Of a stretch of 64,000 bases of DNA, positions 27,697 to 36,027 are shown one piece after another. The DNA lies in assembly GCA_947500055.1 (NCBI GenBank), contig CANMQO010000005.1, forward strand, positions 186,001 to 250,000. Direction: 5' to 3'. Position numbers and translations under genes: made by a program. The number at the start of each line of letters is the position of its first letter. Position 1 is the stretch's first letter. The notes beneath the pieces were generated by a model. That model saw only the letters and a list, made by a program, of their open reading frames with translations. It searched no databases and was not told the origin of the DNA. The stretch is from an uncultured Paracoccaceae bacterium (GTDB lineage: Bacteria > Pseudomonadota > Alphaproteobacteria > Rhodobacterales > Rhodobacteraceae).

Positions 27697-27891
27697 GTCA
27701 CAGCCTCCAAGCTGTCCTTGCCTCTGGATGTCCCTGTCTTTGCCACGGCGCATCTTGTGTACACCTTTTCGACTGGCAGGAACTGTTTCAACTCGATAGC
27801 CATAAGCGTAGCAAAAAACCGCCAGCGGGGGAAAGCCCCAAACGCGACGACAGCTACGCAGAAGACATATACAACCCAAAAAGGCGAAAAA

Positions 27892-28881
27892 ATGGCAAAT
27901 CCTGTTGATCTGGTCGAAGTCTGGCGCGGTGAGTTGCTGGAATGCGTGCATCGTGGACATGTTGTTGTGTGTGACGACAGCGGCCAGATTGTTGATGCAT
28001 GGGGCGATCCGACCGCAACGATCTATCCGCGTTCATCCTGCAAGATGGTGCAGGCGCTGCCCCTGCTGGAAAGCGGGGCGGGAGCGAACCTGACCGACGA
28101 ACAACTCGCCCTGGCCTGTGCGTCGCATAACGGCGCGGCCATTCACACCGACCGGGTCCAGGCTTGGCTGAAGGACCTTGATCTGACCGATGATGCATTT
28201 CGCTGCGGCCCGCAGATGCCCGACGATAAGGAGGCCCGCTATGGCCTGATCCGCGCGCATCAGGAACCCTGCCAGTTCCACAATAACTGTTCGGGCAAGC
28301 ATGCAGGCTTCTTGCAATTGACCAAACATCTTGGCGCCGGTCCTGATTACGAGTTGATTGATCATCCCGTGCAACAAGCCTGCAAGGCAGCATTCGAAGA
28401 AGTCACGCAGGAAACCAGCCCGATGTTCGGGATCGACGGCTGCTCTGCCCCCAATCACGCCTGCACAGTGCATGGGTTGGCGCGGGCAATGGCGTTCTTT
28501 GCCAGTGCGGGCGACCGCGCGGATACCCGCAGTCAGGCCGCAGCGCGCTTGGCGACGGCCATGGCGACCCATCCGGAACTGGTCGCCGGTGAAACCCGCG
28601 CCTGCACTGATCTGATGCGTGCGATGGACCATAAGGTCACCATCAAAACCGGGGCCGAGGGCGTTTTCATCGCCATCATCCCGGAAAAGCGGCTGGGCGT
28701 TGCCCTGAAGATCGCTGACGGTGCGACCCGGGCGAGCGAGGCCGCAATCGCCGCAATATTGGTCAAACTGGGTGTCCTGAACCCTGAACACCCGGCGGCG
28801 AAGGCACGCATGGCACCGCCGGTGAAAAACTGGCGCAAGACGGTGACCGGGCATATCCAACCTGCCAAGGCTTTGCTGTAG
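27892..28881 (+). CDS. Asparaginase of the Rhizobium etli type (PF06089)
   Basis: 329 residues. Landmarks of the third structural class of asparaginases: YPRSSCKMVQALPLLESG with the Ser-x2-Lys reactive pair, CASHNGAAIHT, NNCSGKHAGFL with the zinc-ligand Cys and Lys, and GIDGCSAPN with the second Cys. It hydrolyses L-asparagine to aspartate and ammonia in the cytoplasm. The ATG at 27892 was chosen by homology; AAAGGCG is upstream. It is unrelated to the E. coli AnsA/AnsB fold. Directly followed by a decayed methyltransferase frame. Confidence 0.9.
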   Translation: MANPVDLVEVWRGELLECVHRGHVVVCDDSGQIVDAWGDPTATIYPRSSCKMVQALPLLESGAGANLTDEQLALACASHNGAAIHTDRVQAWLKDLDLTDDAFRCGPQMPDDKEARYGLIRAHQEPCQFHNNCSGKHAGFLQLTKHLGAGPDYELIDHPVQQACKAAFEEVTQETSPMFGIDGCSAPNHACTVHGLARAMAFFASAGDRADTRSQAAARLATAMATHPELVAGETRACTDLMRAMDHKVTIKTGAEGVFIAIIPEKRLGVALKIADGATRASEAAIAAILVKLGVLNPEHPAAKARMAPPVKNWRKTVTGHIQPAKALL

Positions 28882-28884
28882 GTA

Positions 28885-29105
28885 ATGTCCGACATTCGCG
28901 ATCAGTACGAAGCCTACCCATACCCCGCCCGCGATCCGGCGGATGAGGCCCCATTGCCCGGGGGGCGGTCGACGGAACACGCAGCGTGGGCGACATCATC
29001 GGTCAAACAAAGATGGCGCAACGCGAGGCATTGCGCATCTGCGGCAAGGTTGACGCAGCACTCTCCCCTTGGGGTCTGCTGCACTATTCGCGATTTCTGA
29101 CCTGA
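28885..29105 (+). pseudogene. Relic of a class I SAM-dependent methyltransferase
   Basis: Two pieces of what looks like one gene remain. The first frame starts at ATG 28885 and reads MSDIRDQYEAYPYPARDPADE, a typical methyltransferase N-terminus in this group. The second frame, shifted, reads VDGTRSVGDIIGQTKMAQRE and ends ALSPWGLLHYSRFLT before TGA 29103-29105, a typical C-terminus. The catalytic middle of several hundred residues is missing and the frames do not match. An internal deletion is the simplest explanation. The start is only three bases after the asparaginase stop. Confidence 0.65.
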
Positions 29106-29194
29106 CGACATGCCGGGCGGTTGATCAATGCCGCCGCACAAGGCAGACAAGATGCACCACGACTGCCCGCATCCACCAACAGAAAGCCGCACCC

Positions 29195-29983
29195 ATGCCC
29201 TTTACTCTTGCCACCTGGAACATCAACTCTGTCCGCCTGCGCGAAGATATCGTTGCGCGCCTGATGCGCGAGGAGGCGCCGGATGTGCTGTGCCTGCAGG
29301 AATGCAAAAGCCCGGTCGACAAGATCCCGTTGGAACAGTTTCAGGCGCTGGGCTACACACACATGGTTGCGCGTGGGCAAAAGGGATATAATGGCGTCGC
29401 CATCTTCTCCAAGCTGCCGATGGTCGAAGCAGGCGCCGAGGACTACGCAGGGCTGGGCCACGCTCGCCACATCGCCGGGAAGCTGGAAAATGGGGTGACC
29501 ATCCATAACCATTATGTTCCCGCAGGCGGCGATGTTGCGGATCGCGAGGTGAACGAGAAGTTCGGCCAGAAGCTCGATTACCTCACGGACATGCGCGCTG
29601 CCTATCATGCGGCAAAGCCGGAAAAGGCCATCCTTGTGGGCGACCTGAACATCGCCCCGCGCGAAGATGACGTCTGGAGCCACAAGCAACTGCTGAAAGT
29701 GGTCAGTCACACGCCGATCGAGGTGGATCATTTCGGGCAGGTGATGGAGGCGGGAAACTGGTCCGATGTCACCCGCAACGACATCCCCGAAGGCCAGCTT
29801 TATAGCTGGTGGTCCTACCGCGCGAAGGATTGGGATGCCGCTGATAAGGGCCGCCGCCTTGATCACATCTGGGCCACACCCGATATCAAGAATGCGGCGC
29901 ATGGGTCGCGGGTGCTGCGTGACGCGCGGGGCTGGGAAAAGCCCAGCGACCATGCACCCGTTTTTGCAACCTTTGATCTGTAG
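29195..29983 (+). CDS. xth: Exodeoxyribonuclease III
   Basis: 262 residues. Endonuclease/exonuclease/phosphatase fold: ATWNINSVRLR, CLQECK with the metal Glu, GYNGVAIFSK, VGDLNIAPREDD with catalytic Asp and Asn, RLDHIWATPDI and the final SDHAPVFATF with the catalytic His. It acts in base excision repair at AP sites and as a 3' to 5' exonuclease. ATG 29195 by homology; the ribosome site is poor. The gene following starts nine bases after its stop. Confidence 0.93.
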   Translation: MPFTLATWNINSVRLREDIVARLMREEAPDVLCLQECKSPVDKIPLEQFQALGYTHMVARGQKGYNGVAIFSKLPMVEAGAEDYAGLGHARHIAGKLENGVTIHNHYVPAGGDVADREVNEKFGQKLDYLTDMRAAYHAAKPEKAILVGDLNIAPREDDVWSHKQLLKVVSHTPIEVDHFGQVMEAGNWSDVTRNDIPEGQLYSWWSYRAKDWDAADKGRRLDHIWATPDIKNAAHGSRVLRDARGWEKPSDHAPVFATFDL

Positions 29984-29992
29984 GACCGCACC

Positions 29993-31018
29993 ATGAACCT
30001 GCCCGATACAATGAAGGCGCTGATCCAGTTGCATGAAGGCTACGCGGGCACCCAGACCGGACCGAACCTTGCGGATATGACCCCGTTTGTGGCTTTGCAG
30101 GATGTGCCGGTGCCAGTGCCCGGGCCGGGACAGGTCGTGATCAAGGTGCATCTGGCCGCCGTGAACCCATCCGATATCCACTTCATCAAGGGCGAATATG
30201 GGCAACCCCGGATCAAAGGCGCCCCTGCCGGTTTCGAAGCCGTGGGCGAGGTGGTCGCCGGTGATACTCCGTTGATCGGGCAGCGGGTCAGTTTCTTTGC
30301 CAGCGCATCCGGCACATGGGCGGAATACGCGATGACGGATGCAACGGGTCTGGTGCCTTGCCGGGCTGATCTGGCCGAGCCGGATGCCGCCGGCCTCTTG
30401 GTCAATCCGCTGACGGCAATCGCCATGTTCGATCTGGTCAAGGAAAGCGGGGCAGACAGCTTTGTGCTGAACGCGGCGGGTTCGCAATTGGGCAAGCTCC
30501 TGATTGCATTGGGCCGGGATTACGGGATCAAACCCATCGCCGCGATACGGCGGGCTGAACAGGCGCAGTCGCTGCGCGATCTTGGGGCGGCAGAGGTGAT
30601 CGTGACCGGTGAGGACGACCCGCTGAGACAGGCGCAGAGCATCTTCAAAACCCTCAAACCGCGCATCCTGCTTGACGCGGTGGGGGATCAGTTCACCGCT
30701 GATCTGTTCTTTGCGATGCCAAGCCACGCGCGCTGGGTGAACTATGGGAAGCTTTCCACGGATGCGCCCGCGCTCAGCCAGCTTGGCCAGATGATCTTTC
30801 AGAACAAGGTGATCGAGGGGTTCTGGCTGACCCGCTGGATGAAACAGGCCGATCCGGCGCGCATTCCCGAAGCCTTCAGCGAAATCCAGAAACGGTTTGT
30901 GACAGGCAAATGGACAACCGATGTCGCCGGGATCGTGCCGCTATCGGCGGCAATGGCCGAACTGCCGGTTGTGATGGCCAAGCCGGACGGGAAGGCGTTT
31001 ATCGATCCGCGCCAATAG
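29993..31018 (+). CDS. Medium-chain dehydrogenase/reductase (quinone/enoyl reductase type)
   Basis: 341 residues. GroES-like N-terminal domain (VPVPGPGQVVIKVHLAAVNPSDIH, GFEAVGEVVAG) and a Rossmann domain (FVLNAAGSQLGKLLIALGRDYG). The cysteine zinc ligands of alcohol dehydrogenases are missing, so it belongs with zinc-free quinone or enoyl reductases, usually NADPH-dependent. LLVNPLTAIAMFDLV resembles the trans-2-enoyl reductase (MECR-like) group. Substrate unknown. It probably shares a transcript with xth, without an obvious functional link. Confidence 0.83.
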   Translation: MNLPDTMKALIQLHEGYAGTQTGPNLADMTPFVALQDVPVPVPGPGQVVIKVHLAAVNPSDIHFIKGEYGQPRIKGAPAGFEAVGEVVAGDTPLIGQRVSFFASASGTWAEYAMTDATGLVPCRADLAEPDAAGLLVNPLTAIAMFDLVKESGADSFVLNAAGSQLGKLLIALGRDYGIKPIAAIRRAEQAQSLRDLGAAEVIVTGEDDPLRQAQSIFKTLKPRILLDAVGDQFTADLFFAMPSHARWVNYGKLSTDAPALSQLGQMIFQNKVIEGFWLTRWMKQADPARIPEAFSEIQKRFVTGKWTTDVAGIVPLSAAMAELPVVMAKPDGKAFIDPRQ

Positions 31019-31019
31019 G

Positions 31020-31247
31020 TCAGACACCTTCCTCGGCAGGTACTGCCTCGAGCAAATCGCCGGGCTGGCAATCCAACACGGCACAAATACCGGCAAGGGT
31101 CTCGAACCGGATGCCTTTCACCTTACCGGATTTCAGCAGGCTGATATTCTGTTCGGTGATCCCGACCGCCTGGGCAAGATCACGGGATTTCATCTTGCGC
31201 CGCGCCAGCATCACGTCCAGCCGAACAATAATCTCCACGTCGCTCAT
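31020..31247 (-). CDS. Small XRE/YozG-type helix-turn-helix regulator
   Basis: 75 residues, almost only an HTH: MLARRKMKSRDLAQAVGITEQNISLLKSGKVKGIRFETLAGICAVLDCQPGDLLE. This form (YozG-like) is commonly encoded after a DUF2975 membrane protein, as here, with overlapping ends (31244-31247). Probably regulates its own operon. Confidence 0.85.
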   Translation of the reverse strand: MSDVEIIVRLDVMLARRKMKSRDLAQAVGITEQNISLLKSGKVKGIRFETLAGICAVLDCQPGDLLEAVPAEEGV

Positions 31248-31771
31248 ACGATGGCCCGGTTTTCAGCTGCGGCGGCAGATGCCTCGCGCATGGCCCATCC
31301 GATAAGGATGATCAGACCGCCCGACAGAACGAAAAAGATCATCTCACTATCCAACCCCAGGGCCACACTGCGTTGTCCCGGTGGATTGGCCATGGTCAGT
31401 AACACCGATTGCACGGGCTGGACCAGAAATGGGACAACAGCCATCGCAACAAAGCCCTGGCCGATGCGCTGGATCAGACGGGCCGCGTGATCGGTCAACA
31501 CGTCACCGGTGACATATGCACCAAAGAGCTTGCGCATTTCATTCAAGGTCCACAGCAGGATCAGCGGGCGCAGCAGGCCCAATCCTGCGGCAAGCATCAA
31601 TTGCATGCGGGTGGCATCCGGAGACGGGGCGATATCCACGCTGAGTATATCGGGGGTCAGCGGGATCGCCACCAGTCCGCCGAGAATAGCCAAAGGCAGG
31701 ACAACCATCGCGGCGATGGTGACGCCGCGCAACACGCCCGCCAATCTTTGCACATCATCTAATTTAGACAT
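31244..31771 (-). CDS. DUF2975 membrane protein
   Basis: 175 residues with four hydrophobic segments (about 15-37, 58-78, 108-128, 145-163). The ordering and the linked YozG-type regulator are typical of DUF2975. No enzymatic motifs. The pair may sense a membrane or stress signal; the function of the family is unknown. Promoter region 31772-31837 is AT-rich and shared with the divergent lipoprotein gene. Confidence 0.78.
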   Translation of the reverse strand: MSKLDDVQRLAGVLRGVTIAAMVVLPLAILGGLVAIPLTPDILSVDIAPSPDATRMQLMLAAGLGLLRPLILLWTLNEMRKLFGAYVTGDVLTDHAARLIQRIGQGFVAMAVVPFLVQPVQSVLLTMANPPGQRSVALGLDSEMIFFVLSGGLIILIGWAMREASAAAAENRAIV

Positions 31772-31837
31772 TTTTCACCTTTTTGTTTCTAAAAAATTAA
31801 TGTAAAACAATAAAATTATATTGTCAAAGGAGATTCT

Positions 31838-32353
31838 ATGCGCCCCGTCATCCTGTCTGCCCTGCTATTGTCGGCCTGTACCGGTCTTGTACCATCGACC
31901 CTGATGCGTCTTGAGGGCGTGTCGCCGACCACGGCGGACCCGGCCGGATTTGCTGTTGATCTGTCATTGCCTGTTGGGCTGGATGTCTTGCCGGGCAGTG
32001 CGATGCTGACATTCGCGGTCGGCCGCAGCGATACCGGTCAGGCGGCGTCGGGCCGCTTCGCGCTTGAACGGGCGGGCAATGTTTTTCGGGTGGCCACGGC
32101 TGATTTGCCGGAATTACGCGATTTGCAAGCTACTGCGCGTCAGTGGAAGCTGGAAAATGATGTGGCAGTGCAAGGATCGCTCAGCGTTCACCTTGTCCCA
32201 TGCACGCGGGGCCGCGGGCCGGATGAGGATGCAAGGATCAATGTCAGTTTGCAGATGACCGAAGGGGGCAACTTCCTGCCGCTGATCCGCAATGGGCATT
32301 TGTCGGCTGTGGCGACGCCTGCGGAGATCGAAAATATGGGCGCGTGCCCCTGA
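31838..32353 (+). CDS. Putative lipoprotein of unknown function
   Basis: 171 residues with AAAGGAG before the ATG. The short signal ends in a lipobox LLLSAC-T, so Cys14 should be lipid-modified. The mature part is predicted mostly beta (SLPVGLDVLPGSAMLTFAVG). It has two more cysteines. No family recognised. Divergent from the DUF2975 pair. Confidence 0.72.
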   Translation: MRPVILSALLLSACTGLVPSTLMRLEGVSPTTADPAGFAVDLSLPVGLDVLPGSAMLTFAVGRSDTGQAASGRFALERAGNVFRVATADLPELRDLQATARQWKLENDVAVQGSLSVHLVPCTRGRGPDEDARINVSLQMTEGGNFLPLIRNGHLSAVATPAEIENMGACP

Positions 32354-32360
32354 AAAAGAA

Positions 32361-32386
32361 CAAGGCAGCCACTCTGGGCTGCCTTG
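32361..32386. terminator. Bidirectional terminator
   Basis: A perfect 10-bp stem (CAAGGCAGCC at 32361-32370, GGCTGCCTTG at 32377-32386) with a 6-base loop lies between the convergent lipoprotein and OmpA-like genes. An A-rich stretch precedes it and a T-rich stretch (ATTGTTCTATTTG) follows, fitting termination from both sides. Confidence 0.8.
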
Positions 32387-32410
32387 CATTGTTCTATTTG
32401 CGACGGCGGA

Positions 32411-33499
32411 TCAGGCGTCAACAACTGAGAACTCGATCCGACGATTGCGCCGCTTGTTCTCCGCGGTGTCGTTGGGGGCAAGCGGTTCTGCTTCACCCAG
32501 CCCGACGGATTGAACCCGGTCCGCTTCGATGCCTGCCTGCACCAGATAGGACAGGACGGCGTTTGCACGCGCCTCTGACAGTGTCTGGTTGTAACGGGCG
32601 TCACCGTCAGAATCAGTGTGGCCAGCCACCTGAATGTTCAACTCAGGGCACCGGCTGATGATGTCAGCAATGCTGTTGAGGAAGTCGGCACTATCGCCGG
32701 CAAGCGCGGCACTGTTGGAACCAAAAGTGATGCGGTTGGTCAGAGACAGGACCTCAAGACGACCTTTGCAGGCCTCGAGAGAGAAATCACCGTCAGCTTC
32801 CAACGCTGCCTGCGCGCCCAGACCGGTCCCGTTGACCAACTCCGCCATCGCCGTCCGGAAACCTTGCGGTGTTTCGGCACGATCAAATGTGAAGTCGAAT
32901 GTGACCGTCGCGGACGGAATGATGTCGACTTTTGCCGCCTCTTCCAGCTTGTACATACCTTCCATCAGGTTGAAATCGGTAAGTGGCAGGGAAATCGGCG
33001 TGTTGGATGTGACTGACACACGGTTGTCATCAAGCAAGGTGATGGCGATCTCGGCCTCGCGTTCGGATGTAACCCCGTGCAGGGCGATGGTATATGGCAT
33101 CGTCACAACCTTGCGGCGTGCATTCGGCAAATCCGCAATAACGTCGGGATCGATTTGCATTGTCACGACAGCTTCGGGAAAGCGGAAGGTTTCAAACAAT
33201 AGAAAGCGCATGCGCACATTGCGCAGGTCAACTTTGGTATCGACTGAATCAAGGAGAACCCGGACATTTGCCAATCCGGTCTCATCGATTGAACCGATAT
33301 AGGTTGCAAATGTACTGAATTCGACTTTCGTTTCGTTTTTGACGGATTGGAACCGCAGGGCGGAGGCGTCGTTATTCATCACCCAACCTGGTGAAAACGC
33401 ACTATCCTGCGCCGATGCGAATTGCGGGCTCATGCACATGACCCCGGCCAATGCCGCCCTTTTCAGATAATTGGAAAAAGCGTTTCGATTTTTTTGCAC
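32411..33499 (-). CDS. OmpA-family protein with N-terminal YceI-like domain
   Basis: 362 residues. A signal peptide ends ...SPQFASA. The middle (VKNETKVEFSTFATYIGSIDETGLANVRVLLDS, then METRF-like segment and ITLLDDNRVSVTSNTPISLPLTDF) resembles a YceI-like lipocalin fold. The C-terminal OmpA/MotB domain shows FGSNSAALAG, IQVAGHTDSDGDARYNQTLSEARANAV and RRIEFSVV, which bind peptidoglycan diaminopimelate. It is an outer-membrane or periplasmic protein tethered to the wall. The YceI part is a motif-level judgement. Confidence 0.8.
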   Translation of the reverse strand: MQKNRNAFSNYLKRAALAGVMCMSPQFASAQDSAFSPGWVMNNDASALRFQSVKNETKVEFSTFATYIGSIDETGLANVRVLLDSVDTKVDLRNVRMRFLLFETFRFPEAVVTMQIDPDVIADLPNARRKVVTMPYTIALHGVTSEREAEIAITLLDDNRVSVTSNTPISLPLTDFNLMEGMYKLEEAAKVDIIPSATVTFDFTFDRAETPQGFRTAMAELVNGTGLGAQAALEADGDFSLEACKGRLEVLSLTNRITFGSNSAALAGDSADFLNSIADIISRCPELNIQVAGHTDSDGDARYNQTLSEARANAVLSYLVQAGIEADRVQSVGLGEAEPLAPNDTAENKRRNRRIEFSVVDA

Positions 33500-33578
33500 G
33501 TCCTAACTCCACAATCATAATGTTACACACAAAGCGGTTCAGCCGAAAAATGACCTATACTTCGGTTGGCCATATTTC

Positions 33579-33605
33579 GCAGCTTCCAAAAAGCATTGAA
33601 GCTGC
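33579..33605. repeat. Inverted repeat in the divergent intergenic region
   Basis: GCAGCTTC (33579-33586) and GAAGCTGC (33598-33605) pair perfectly across 11 bases. It lies 80 bases before the OmpA-like start and 145 bases before the caspase-like start. It could be an operator or an untranslated-leader hairpin; no more can be said. Confidence 0.4.
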
Positions 33606-33749
33606 ACCAATCTTGGTCTGAGTCGCACCTAATTCTGGCGATTTTATGGTAGTCGCAACTGAAGTTAAGGTTGTTATGGACCGATGGTCAATGCAACTGT
33701 ACAACAGCAAAGGGCTTGTTGCGCCCCATATGTGTTTTTGGAGTGTCCG

Positions 33750-34922
33750 ATGTTTTTCAGACTATTAGCCGCGTTTTGCGCGCTATCATCTTTTCCCGCA
33801 GTGACTTTTGCGCAAGAGCGAATCGCTCTTGTGATCGGGAATGAGAGTTATCAAAATGTCTCGTCGGTTGCGCATGCAGGTGAAAGCGCGCTTGCAATGG
33901 AAGTGGGCCTTTCCGCAATTGGTTTCGATGTGCAGCGTTTGGAAGATGCCAGTGCCGCAGAAATGCAGGCAGGCATTTTTGATTATACACAGCGTTTGGA
34001 ACAGGCCGAGCAGGGCAGTGTCGGATTCGTTTATTATGTTGGTCAGGGTATTGGCCTGGGAGGCGAGAATTTTCTGCTGCCAGCGGATATCGCACTTGAT
34101 GACGTTGCAAATTTGCCGGTTTCCGCCGTTGCGATGTCAACACTGCTGAGCCCATTGGTTTGGGATCAGGATAAGAAATCGATCCTGGTGTTCGACAGCT
34201 ACACTGGCGAGATCGAGGATGGGGGATTTGTCGAAACACGTGCCGAAGATGGCAATCTGGTGATCTTTGCCTCACCATTGCCTGGTGAGGCCGCACAGAA
34301 TGCAACATTTGCGCGCCAATTGGCCGAAGTATTGGTGCAAGCTGACCCATTTCTGGACCTGGCGGCAATTGAGCTTGCGGCAAGCAAATCACTTTACGTC
34401 AGTTCGGCGTTGGACCCGGAGGATCCGCCGGTTGGTGACCCAGAAACAACTGCGTGGCAGGCGATCGAGAAGAGCGTTGTGTCGGCCGATTTCGTGAAGT
34501 TTCTGGAAACCTATCCGAATGGTGACTACAGCGATTTGGCCACAAGCAGGCTGGTCGCGCTGCTGGCGGATGAGCTTGCCGCATCAGCGGAAACCGCCGT
34601 TGAAGAACCTGCAACCGAGCTACCGGCAACAACCGTCCTCTTTGATGTGCCTCTTGCAACTGGTGACCCGGAAATTGTCGGCCAAACACTTGCAGAGCTG
34701 ATCAAAGGCAACCCGTTGTTTCCACCGGTCGAGGGTCTGCCCGAGAGTTACTGGAAGGATCAGCAATGCTCCAACTGCCACGACTGGCAGCGCGTGAACC
34801 TGTGTGAGCAGGCCAACACCTACTTGTCTGACGCAGGTTCAGAGAACCTGACCAAGCAGCACCCCTATGGCGGCACGTTCAAGCAGAACCTGCGCAGTTG
34901 GGCACAGGGCGGGTGTGAATAG
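33750..34922 (+). CDS. Caspase-like (peptidase C14) protein without catalytic residues, with CxxCH motif
   Basis: 390 residues, ATG after GGAG. A signal peptide ends AVTFAQ, then ERIALVIGNESYQNV begins a caspase p20-type domain. The catalytic His (usual YYxGHG) is Gln in FVYYVGQGIG, and the catalytic Cys (usual DACR) is replaced in VFDSYTGE, so the domain should be proteolytically dead. Near the C-terminus QQCSNCHDW is a CxxCH heme c attachment motif, followed by further Cys (NLCEQAN, QGGCE). The protein should be exported, where cytochrome c maturation occurs. Heme binding is inference; a methionine axial ligand is not obvious. Confidence 0.72.
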   Translation: MFFRLLAAFCALSSFPAVTFAQERIALVIGNESYQNVSSVAHAGESALAMEVGLSAIGFDVQRLEDASAAEMQAGIFDYTQRLEQAEQGSVGFVYYVGQGIGLGGENFLLPADIALDDVANLPVSAVAMSTLLSPLVWDQDKKSILVFDSYTGEIEDGGFVETRAEDGNLVIFASPLPGEAAQNATFARQLAEVLVQADPFLDLAAIELAASKSLYVSSALDPEDPPVGDPETTAWQAIEKSVVSADFVKFLETYPNGDYSDLATSRLVALLADELAASAETAVEEPATELPATTVLFDVPLATGDPEIVGQTLAELIKGNPLFPPVEGLPESYWKDQQCSNCHDWQRVNLCEQANTYLSDAGSENLTKQHPYGGTFKQNLRSWAQGGCE

Positions 34923-35040
34923 GCAATTGGGCAGGCATCTTGCATGACACTTGTGTCATTCATTGAAAATCGGGCCAGGTGTTGTTAATTTGGGCGTATG
35001 CAAGGCGGCGAGCAGCATTCGCCGCGTTTCCAGGAGGACA

Positions 35041-35100
35041 ATGCACTGTCTCTTACCACTTCGGCTGAAGATGCAGCCAACCCCGGGGCGCACAGTATGA
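35041..35100 (+). CDS. Short leader ORF overlapping the rsfS start
   Basis: A 19-codon frame (MHCLLPLRLKMQPTPGRTV) begins at ATG 35041 directly after the strongest ribosome site in the area (AGGAGG). Its TGA (35098-35100) overlaps the rsfS ATG at 35097 as ATGA. The rsfS start has no good site of its own, so reinitiation from this leader is likely. Whether the peptide matters is unknown. Confidence 0.5.
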   Translation: MHCLLPLRLKMQPTPGRTV

Positions 35101-35453
35101 ACGCCCCAAAAACCGCAACAAGCGAAAGCCTTTTGGCGGCCGTTCTCAAATCTCTCGAAGATGACAAAGGCGAAGACATCGTGCAGATCAATCTGCGCGG
35201 CAAATCCGAAATGGGCGACTACATGGTCATTGCCAGCGGTCGTTCAACCCGGCAGGTCACGGCGATGGCTGAAAAGCTGACGGATCGGCTGAAGCAGGAA
35301 TTCGGCGTCATCTCCAAGGTTGAGGGCAAGGATACCGGCGATTGGGTTCTGATCGATACCGGTGATATCATCGTGCATATCTTCCGCCCGGAAGTGCGCG
35401 AGTTCTATCAGCTTGAAAAGATGTGGCAGGCCGGGACAGCCGCAGCGGGCTGA
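35097..35453 (+). CDS. rsfS: Ribosome silencing factor RsfS
   Basis: 118 residues. Landmarks VQINLRGKSEMGDYMVIASGRSTRQVTAMAEKL and GDWVLIDTGDIIVHIFRPEVREFYQLEKMW identify RsfS (YbeB/Iojap), which binds L14 (uL14) and blocks subunit joining when nutrients fall. An in-frame ATG at 34998 would add 33 residues that do not look like the family. The chosen start is coupled to a short leader frame. It is followed by rlmH with a one-base overlap. Confidence 0.93.
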   Translation: MNAPKTATSESLLAAVLKSLEDDKGEDIVQINLRGKSEMGDYMVIASGRSTRQVTAMAEKLTDRLKQEFGVISKVEGKDTGDWVLIDTGDIIVHIFRPEVREFYQLEKMWQAGTAAAG

Positions 35454-35923
35454 TGCGCGTCCATATCTGCGCAGTGGGCCGTTTGCGCAAAGGGCCGGAG
35501 CGCGATCTTTATGACGACTACCTCACCCGGTTCGACCGGACCGGGCGGGGGTTGGCCCTTGGTCCGGCAAAACTTACCGAAGTTGAAGACAAAAAGGGCG
35601 GCGGCATGGCCGCCGAAGCGATGCTTTTGCGGCGCGCTATCCCCGATGGGTCGCTGATCTGCACGATGGATGAGCGTGGCCAGCTGATGTCGTCACCGGA
35701 TTTTGCCGCCCAGCTTGGCACGTGGCGCGACCAGGGTCGGCAGGATCTGGCTTTCGTGATTGGCGGGGCAGACGGGATCGATCCCGGTCTGCGGGCTCAG
35801 GCTGATGCATCGCTGAGCTTTGGCAGGATGGTGTGGCCGCATATGCTGGTCCGTGTGATGCTGGCAGAGCAACTTTACCGCGCCGCGTCCATTCTTGCCG
35901 GTGGCCCTTATCATCGGGCCTAG
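35453..35923 (+). CDS. rlmH: 23S rRNA (pseudouridine1915-N3)-methyltransferase RlmH
   Basis: 156 residues. SPOUT-family knot: VHICAVGRLRKGPERDLYDDYLTRF at the start, FVIGGADGIDPGLR and the C-terminal LVRVMLAEQLYRAASILAGGPYHR, the SAM-binding trefoil knot. It methylates pseudouridine 1915 in helix 69 of 23S rRNA. The ATG shares its first base with the rsfS stop (TGATG). Confidence 0.95.
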   Translation: MRVHICAVGRLRKGPERDLYDDYLTRFDRTGRGLALGPAKLTEVEDKKGGGMAAEAMLLRRAIPDGSLICTMDERGQLMSSPDFAAQLGTWRDQGRQDLAFVIGGADGIDPGLRAQADASLSFGRMVWPHMLVRVMLAEQLYRAASILAGGPYHRA

Positions 35924-35926
35924 GGA

Positions 35927-35946
35927 CGCCTCCGGCGGGAGTATTT
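35927..35946 (+). terminator. Possible terminator after rlmH
   Basis: A small hairpin CGCC-TCC-GGCG is followed by GGAGTATTTT four bases after the rlmH stop. The stem is short (4 bp) and alternative pairing CTCC/GGAG is possible. The gpmI gene starts 80 bases later with its own AAGGAGG site. Confidence 0.35.
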
Positions 35947-36027
35947 TGGGCAAAATGATGGTCCCGTTGGTTTTGTTTTTGTTGCCGTCGCGATAAGGGT
36001 CAGGCAAGGAACAAGAAGGAGGCAGCG

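Noticed and set aside
29084..30727. Long minus-strand open frame (about 547 codons) over xth and the MDR gene
   Set aside because: It mirrors two well-recognised plus-strand genes, is rich in His, Arg and Cys, and matches no protein family. High GC content makes such shadows common.
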